Source: Perognathus longimembris pacificus
Taxonomy: Eukaryota; Chordata; Mammalia; Rodentia; Heteromyidae
NCBI RefSeq assembly: GCF_023159225.1
Contig: NC_063168.1
Span: 55,345,398-55,409,397, forward strand
DNA: 64,000 nt
Reading direction: 5' to 3'
Part shown: positions 58,670-64,000 of the stretch, one piece after another
Numbering within the stretch: the stretch's first letter is position 1
How the letters are laid out: each line of letters starts with the position of its first letter
Translations under genes and position numbers: made by a program
Notes under the pieces: generated by a model
Databases searched by the model: none
The model's input: only the letters and a program-made list of their open reading frames with translations
What the model was told of the DNA's origin: nothing

Positions 58670-59830
58670 ATGCGCAAATCACAAAGAAACATAACTCAGT
58701 TCATCAAAGGACAAGCCAACTCGCCAGCTCCAAAAAGCAGCACGACTGAAGAGGAGATGGAGACTAAAAAAGCAAATGAGGCCATGTTAACAGGAATGAT
58801 CGAAAGCGTCAGAAATGAAATCAGAAAACAATTCCAGGAGTTTAGAGCGGAAATCTGGAAGGACACCCAGGAAGCCAAGAAAGAAATGGAAGCAAAACTG
58901 GATACAATGCAAGCCTCGTTTAAAGAAATGGAAGCAAAAATGGATACAATGCAAGCCGCCTTTAAAGAAAATCTCCACATCCTGAGAATTGAAATGCATG
59001 AAAAAATAGATTTAAAATACAACTCTTTAAAGGAAGAAATTTCCACGATCAGAGCTGATATGACAACCATAAATAGTTCTCTGACATCCATAAATTCCGC
59101 AATTGAAACCATAACACAAAGAGTGGACCATATAGAATCCAGAATCTCTTGCCTGGACGATGAAGCAGCTGACAACAACCAGAAAATGACCACTCTCCAA
59201 GAAAAGGTGAAGCTTCAGGGAAGACTAATCCAGGAACTAATGGACAAAGACAATAGATATAATTTGCGCATAATTGGAATAGAAGAAGGAGCCGAATATC
59301 AGAACAGAGGGCTTAATCATGTTCTCAATAAAGTTATTGCAGAAAACTTCCCCAATCTCACAGGGGACCCCATCCAGGTAACCGTAGCCTATAGGACACC
59401 TGGCAGGCCAGACCCCAGGAAAACCACCCAAAGGCATGTAATATTCAAGACTACAGACCTCAAGATTAAAGAGCAAATTCTGAATTCAGCCAAAGCTAAG
59501 AAGGAAACTTTTCTCAATGGGAAGAGGATTCGAATAACATCCGACTTATCCACACAAGCTCGAAGTGAGTGGAAGAACACCATCCAAGTACTTCAGAATA
59601 ACAATTTACAACCTCGGATCAAAGATCCAGAGAAATTGGAGTTCACATTCGAAGGGAGAACCAGATCTTTCCACACCAAAGAGGAGCTAAAGGAGTATGT
59701 GAATAAAAAACCAGCCCTACAGCGAATATTAAGGGGGGAAGCCCACCCAACAGAGATCGTAAAAGACACACAGACAGAATCAGAAAGAAACTTCAATAGC
59801 CAAAGTCCAGTAGAAAGACCAGCTCACTAA
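58670..59830 (+). CDS. L1 ORF1p, RNA-binding protein (intact)
   Basis: ORF1p is the trimeric nucleic-acid chaperone that coats L1 RNA in the cytoplasmic RNP. The frame runs 386 codons from ATG 58670 (MRKSQRNITQF) to the TAA at 59828. An upstream in-frame GTG at 58568 extends it to 420 codons but is not an ATG, so 58670 is preferred. Residues about 45-175 are heptad-rich coiled coil, containing two tandem 14-residue units (58883-58924, 58925-58966). The RRM-like region includes DNRYNLRIIGIEEGAE. The C-terminal domain has YRTPGRPDPRKTTQRHVIFK and TSDLSTQARSEWKN. No stop or frameshift is present, in contrast to ORF2 downstream. Its length is at the upper end for mammalian ORF1p. Confidence 0.93.
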   Translation: MRKSQRNITQFIKGQANSPAPKSSTTEEEMETKKANEAMLTGMIESVRNEIRKQFQEFRAEIWKDTQEAKKEMEAKLDTMQASFKEMEAKMDTMQAAFKENLHILRIEMHEKIDLKYNSLKEEISTIRADMTTINSSLTSINSAIETITQRVDHIESRISCLDDEAADNNQKMTTLQEKVKLQGRLIQELMDKDNRYNLRIIGIEEGAEYQNRGLNHVLNKVIAENFPNLTGDPIQVTVAYRTPGRPDPRKTTQRHVIFKTTDLKIKEQILNSAKAKKETFLNGKRIRITSDLSTQARSEWKNTIQVLQNNNLQPRIKDPEKLEFTFEGRTRSFHTKEELKEYVNKKPALQRILRGEAHPTEIVKDTQTESERNFNSQSPVERPAH

Positions 59831-59876
59831 AGAAAAGAAGAAAAAAAAAAAGAGGAAAAAACAGCCCACCAAGAAA
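59831..59876 (+). other. ORF1-ORF2 spacer
   Basis: A 46-bp A-rich spacer between the ORF1 stop and the ORF2 ATG, typical of L1, where ORF2 is translated by an unconventional low-efficiency mechanism. Confidence 0.8.
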
Positions 59877-62800
59877 ATGGAAGGAGAAAAAACACCCTTA
59901 TCCTTGATCTCTTTAAATATAAATGGCTTAAACTCCCCGATTAAGAGGAGCAGACTGGCAGAATGGATTCGCAAACAAAAAGTTGACATCTGCTGTCTAT
60001 AAGAGACCCACCTTACAGCAAGGGACAAAAACAGGCTTCGAATGCAAGGATGGAGCAAGATCTACCAAGCAAATGCACCCACCAAAACGGCAGGTGTAGC
60101 CATTCTGATCTCAGACAAGCTGGACTTCTCTTTAAAGTCCACTCAAAAAGACAAAGAAGGACACTACATATTAATACAAGGAAAAATCCAGAATCAAGAC
60201 ATCATGGTGATAAATGTATACTCACCAAACAAAAGAGGCCCGACATATGTCAAGCAAATTCTCACAGAATTACAGAGCAAGATAGATGCAAACACAATCA
60301 TAGTGGGTGACTTTAATACTCCTCTCTCTCCAAGAGACAGATCCAACACCCAGAGGATTAGTAAGGGAGCTGAGGACCTAAATAACACCATTTCCCAAAT
60401 GGATCTAACAGACCTATATAGAACCTTTCACCCTACAGAGACCCAATACACCTTCTTTTCAGCAGCCCATGGATCATACTCCAAAATAGACCACGTCATA
60501 GCCCACACAAAGAACCTCAGCAAATACAAAAGTATTGACGTCATCCCATGTATTATATCTGATCACAGTGGATTAAAGGTAACCCTCAACAACAAAGGAA
60601 ACCACAGACCCTATACACACTCTTGGAGGCTAAACCCCATGCTGCTATCCAACACGTGGGCCACAGACCAAATTAAAGATGAAATCAATGAATTCATAAG
60701 CCACAATGACAAAGAAAACACATCACAAAGAAACCTATGGGACACAGCTAAAGCAGTACTGAGGGGCAAGATCATTGCACTCAGCACCCACATTAAAAGA
60801 ATGGAAGCAGTGCAGGTGAATACCCTCACGATGAAACTAAAACAACTGGAGAAACAAGAAATGACAGAATCTAAAACGACTAGGAGGGGAGAGATCACAA
60901 AGATTAAAGAAGAGATAAATCTGATTGAAAATAGAAAGACCATTCAACAAATAAATAAGACTAAAAGCTGGTTCTTTGAGAAAATAAACGAAATTGACAG
61001 ACCCCTTGCAAGACTCACAAAAAAAGAAGAGAAGAGACTCATATACGTAAAATCAGGGACTCCACCGGAACAATTACAACAAGTACATACGATATTCAAA
61101 CAATCATAAGGAGCTATTTCCAAAACCTCTACTCAGCAAAAAACAATAATTTTACAGAAATGGATCAATTCTTATGGAAGTACAAACTGCCCAAACTGAA
61201 CCAAGAAGAAATAAATCAACTAAATAAACCAATAACTTACAGTGAGATACAGGAGGTAATCAAGAACCTCCCTACTAAGAAAAGCCCAGGCCCAGATGGA
61301 TTCAACAACGAATTCTACAAAACCTTTAGTGAGGAGCTAATACCAATACTCCTCAAACTCTTCCGCAAAATAGAAACAGAGGGAGAAATCCCAAACTCAT
61401 TCTACGAAGCGAATATCATACTCATTCCCAAACCAGGCAAAGACCCAACAAAAAAAGAGACTACAGACCAATATCACTAAAGAACACAGACGCAAAGCTC
61501 CTCAAAAAATATTAGCTAACAGGATCCAGAAACTGATCAAGAAAATCATACATCATGACTAAGTAGGCTTCATCCCTCAGTCACAAGGATGGTTCAACAT
61601 GCGTAAATCAATCACGTAATTCACCACATAAACAGATCTAAAATTAAGAATTACATTGTTATCTCAGTAGATGCCCAAAAAGCCTTTGACAAAATACAAC
61701 ATCCATACGTATTAAAAGCTTTGGAGAGAACAAGAATAGATGGAACATTCCTCAAAACAATAAAATCCATATACAACAGACCAACTGCTAATATCATATT
61801 AAATGGAGAGAAACTTAAATCATTCCCCCTAAACTCAGGAACAAGACAAGGATGCCCACTCTCCCCACTTCTGTTCAACATAGTGCTGGAATCCCTAGCC
61901 ATAGCAATAATGCAAGAGGAGGACATCAAAGGGATCCACATCGGCAAGGAAGAAATCAAGTTATCCCTATTCGCCGACGACATGATCTTATATCTGAAGG
62001 ACCCAAAAAACTCAGTCCCCAAACTCCTACACCTAATAAACCAATTTGGCAAAGTAGCAGGATACAAAATCAATCCACAAAAGTCAGCAGCTTTTCTGTA
62101 CACCAGCAATAGACAAACAGAAAAGGAAATTATGGAAACAATTCCATTTACAGTAGCCAAAAAGAGAATAAAGTACCTAGGGATCAACTTAACCAAGGAC
62201 GTGAGGGACCTATTCAATGAAAACTACAAAAATCTAATAAGGGAAATCAAAAAGACACAAGGAGATGGAAAGACCTCCCATGCTCATGGGTAGGCAGAAT
62301 CAATATAGTGAAAATGGCCATATTGCCCAAATTGTTACACAAATTCAATGCAATACCTATCAAAATCCCAGCTACATTCTTCAATGAAATAGAGAAAGGA
62401 ACCCATAAATTCATATGGAACAGCAAAAGACCTAGAATAGCCAAAGCAATTCTAGGCAAAAAAAATAGTGCAGGAGGTATCACAATACCAGACTTCAAGG
62501 TCTACTACAAGGCCATCATAACAAAAACAGCATGGTATTGGTATAAAAACAGATTGGAAGACCAGTGGATTAGAATTGAAGACCCAGAAATAAAACCGCA
62601 CTCTTACAGCCAACTGATATTCAACAAAGGAGCTAAAGACATACAATGGAATAAACATAGCCTCTTCAACTACTGGTGCTGGGAGAACTGGGCAGCCATA
62701 TGCAGAAAACTCAAAGTAGACCCAAGCCTATCACCATGCACCAAGATCAACTCAAAATGGATCAAGGACCTCAACATCAGACCTGAATCCTTGAAACTAC

Positions 62801-63699
62801 TGAAGGACAGAGTAGGAAAGACACTAGAACTTATAGGCACAGGAAGGAACTTCCTGAATAGAGTCCCAGGGGCACAACAAATAGGGGAAAGACTCAACAA
62901 ATGGGACTACTACAAATTAAAAAGTTTCTGCACAGCTAAGGACATAGCCACCAAAATAGAAAGACAGCCAACGATATGGGAAAGGATATTTACCAGCACA
63001 GCAACAGACAAAGGCCTGATATCTGTCATCTACAGAGAACTCAAAAAACTAAGCCCCTCCAAGCTCAATAAACCTATTAGGAAATGGGCAAAAGAGCTAA
63101 AGAGAGACTTCACAAGAGAAGATATAAAAATGGCAAAGAAACACATGAGGAAATGCTCAACATCCCTGCTAGTAAAGGAAATGCAAATAAAAACAACCCT
63201 GAGATACCACCTCACCCCAGTTAGAATGGCCTATACTCTGAACTCAGGAAACAACAAATGCTGGAGGGGCTGTGGGGAAAGAGGAACCCTTCTCCATTGT
63301 TGGTGGGAGTGCAAATTAGTACAACCACTTTGGAGAACACTATGGAGGTTTCTCAAAAAGCTCAATATAGACCTACCCTATGACCCAGCCATACCACTCC
63401 TAGGCATCTATCCTAAACAGCAAAACCCAAGATATCAGAAAGACATTTGTACTTCCATGTTTATCACGGCACAATTCACAATAGCCAAAATATGGAAACA
63501 ACCCAGATGCCCCTCCACAGACGAATGGATCCAAAGAATATGGTACTTATACACAATGGAATACTACATAGCGATTAGGAATGGTGAAATATTGTTATTC
63601 GCAGGGAAATGGTCAGAACTCGAACAAATAATGTTGAGTGAGACAAGCCTAGAACACAGAAAACAAAGGGGCATGATCTCCCTGATATATGACTGTTAA
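59877..63699 (+). pseudogene. L1 ORF2 (endonuclease-reverse transcriptase), disrupted
   Basis: ORF2p normally nicks target DNA and reverse-transcribes L1 RNA. The span of 3823 nt is close to the usual length of about 1275 codons. The endonuclease domain (codons 1-239) keeps the expected residues N14, E43, Y115, D145, N147, T192, D205, S228 and H230, but codon 42 is TAA (60000-60002). The frame shifts near 61055. RT pieces follow: [12 protein letters not shown] (61283-61320), [12 protein letters not shown] (about 61840-61875) and FADD (61970-61981). Further lesions lie near 61455, 61510, 61559 (TAA), 61600 and 62250. The last 463 codons (62308-63699) are open and include the Cys-rich [20 protein letters not shown] segment. 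The protein cannot be made from this copy. Confidence 0.95.
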
Positions 63700-63917
63700 C
63701 AAAGGGAGACGGAGAGACAGTAGAGACCAAGTCTGTGAACACTGTATATGTGCTTGATACATTGTATATTGCATATGTGTCTACCTGACCTAGACAAGGG
63801 ATGGAAAAACAGGTTGTAAGATATCACAAGAAATGTACACACTGCCCTACTATGTAACTGCACCCTCTTTGCACAACACCTTGTAAAAAAATTTATGTTC
63901 AATTAATAATAAAAAAA
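63700..63917 (+). other. L1 3'UTR, poly-A signal and tail
   Basis: About 0.2 kb. It carries a short purine stretch (GGGAGACGGAGAGACAGTAG) and the conserved terminus TCACAAGAAATGTACACACT then TATGTAACTGCACCCTCTTT. AATAAA is at 63908-63913 and an A-rich tail follows. It lacks the long polypurine tract of older L1 copies in this window. Confidence 0.85.
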
Positions 63918-63927
63918 AAGAAAACTA
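63918..63927 (+). repeat. Right TSD of the younger L1
   Basis: AAGAAAACTA, identical to 57459-57468. Confidence 0.92.
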
Positions 63928-64000
63928 ACAATAACAATTGTTGGAGGGGATGTGGCCAAAAGGGAACCCTACTTCATTGTTGGTGGGAATGTAAACTGGT
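63928..64000 (+). mobile_element. Old L1 ORF2, continuation past the insertion
   Basis: TTGTTGGAGGGGATGTGGCC and TTCATTGTTGGTGGGAATGT correspond to the Cys-rich C-terminal region of ORF2, directly following the point where the old L1 broke off at 57468. It is cut by the window end. Confidence 0.9.

Larger units (their letters stand above)
57469..63917 (+). mobile_element. Near full-length young L1 retrotransposon
   Basis: It is about 6.45 kb and contains the 5'UTR (57469-58669), intact ORF1 (58670-59830), a 46-bp inter-ORF spacer, a disrupted ORF2 (59877-63699), a short 3'UTR and an A-rich tail. It is flanked by the TSD AAGAAAACTA and sits in sense orientation inside an older L1 ORF2. Its reading frames are far better preserved than the host L1, so it inserted later. 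The ORF2 lesions mean it cannot mobilise itself. Confidence 0.96.

Noticed and set aside
1..64000. CRISPR array, phage, integron or bacterial operon
   Set aside because: No regularly spaced direct repeats and no prokaryotic gene density. The base composition and SINE/L1 content are mammalian.

Overview
This window is nuclear DNA from a mammal, almost certainly a rodent. It is AT-rich non-genic sequence, either intergenic or deep intronic, built largely from retrotransposons. I found no host protein-coding exon, rRNA, genuine tRNA gene, CRISPR array or bacterial-type operon. The rodent call rests on abundant ID-like (tRNA-derived) SINEs, present as ID+ID dimers and as 7SL/B1+ID composites, together with a large L1 population. 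From general knowledge the dimeric ID-like SINE points to the kangaroo rat, pocket mouse and gopher lineage (Geomyoidea), but that placement is inference.

Positions 1-54000 are a background of unique or decayed AT-rich sequence carrying scattered insertions. The insertions are dimeric ID-like SINEs on both strands, most with recognisable target-site duplications (TSDs); older B1-ID composite SINEs; MaLR-type LTR remnants; an hAT-like DNA transposon relic; and L1 pieces of several ages. Two L1 insertions (14369-15022 and 42593-43818) have an inverted 5' segment inside one TSD pair, the signature of twin priming. Four near-identical dimeric SINE copies (17783, 28889, 32241, 35214), all on the + strand, represent a young subfamily.

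Positions 54064-64000 are an L1 nest. A mosaic of L1 3'UTR pieces is followed by an old, 5'-truncated L1 ORF2 (from about 54902). At 57468 that L1 is split by a much younger, essentially full-length L1 (57469-63917) flanked by the 10-bp TSD AAGAAAACTA. The old ORF2 resumes at 63928 and runs off the window end.

The young L1 has a GC-rich 5'UTR of about 1.2 kb with a YY1-like motif at its extreme 5' end. Its ORF1 is intact (386 codons) and carries a duplicated two-heptad unit in the coiled coil. Its ORF2 is nearly full length but dead: a nonsense codon at codon 42 is followed by several frameshifts. The 3'UTR is only about 0.2 kb. ORF1p and ORF2p would normally form the retrotransposition RNP, and the SINEs here depend on the same L1 machinery. 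The window is therefore best read as a record of L1 activity and of the SINEs that use it. I found no evidence for a new non-transposon system.
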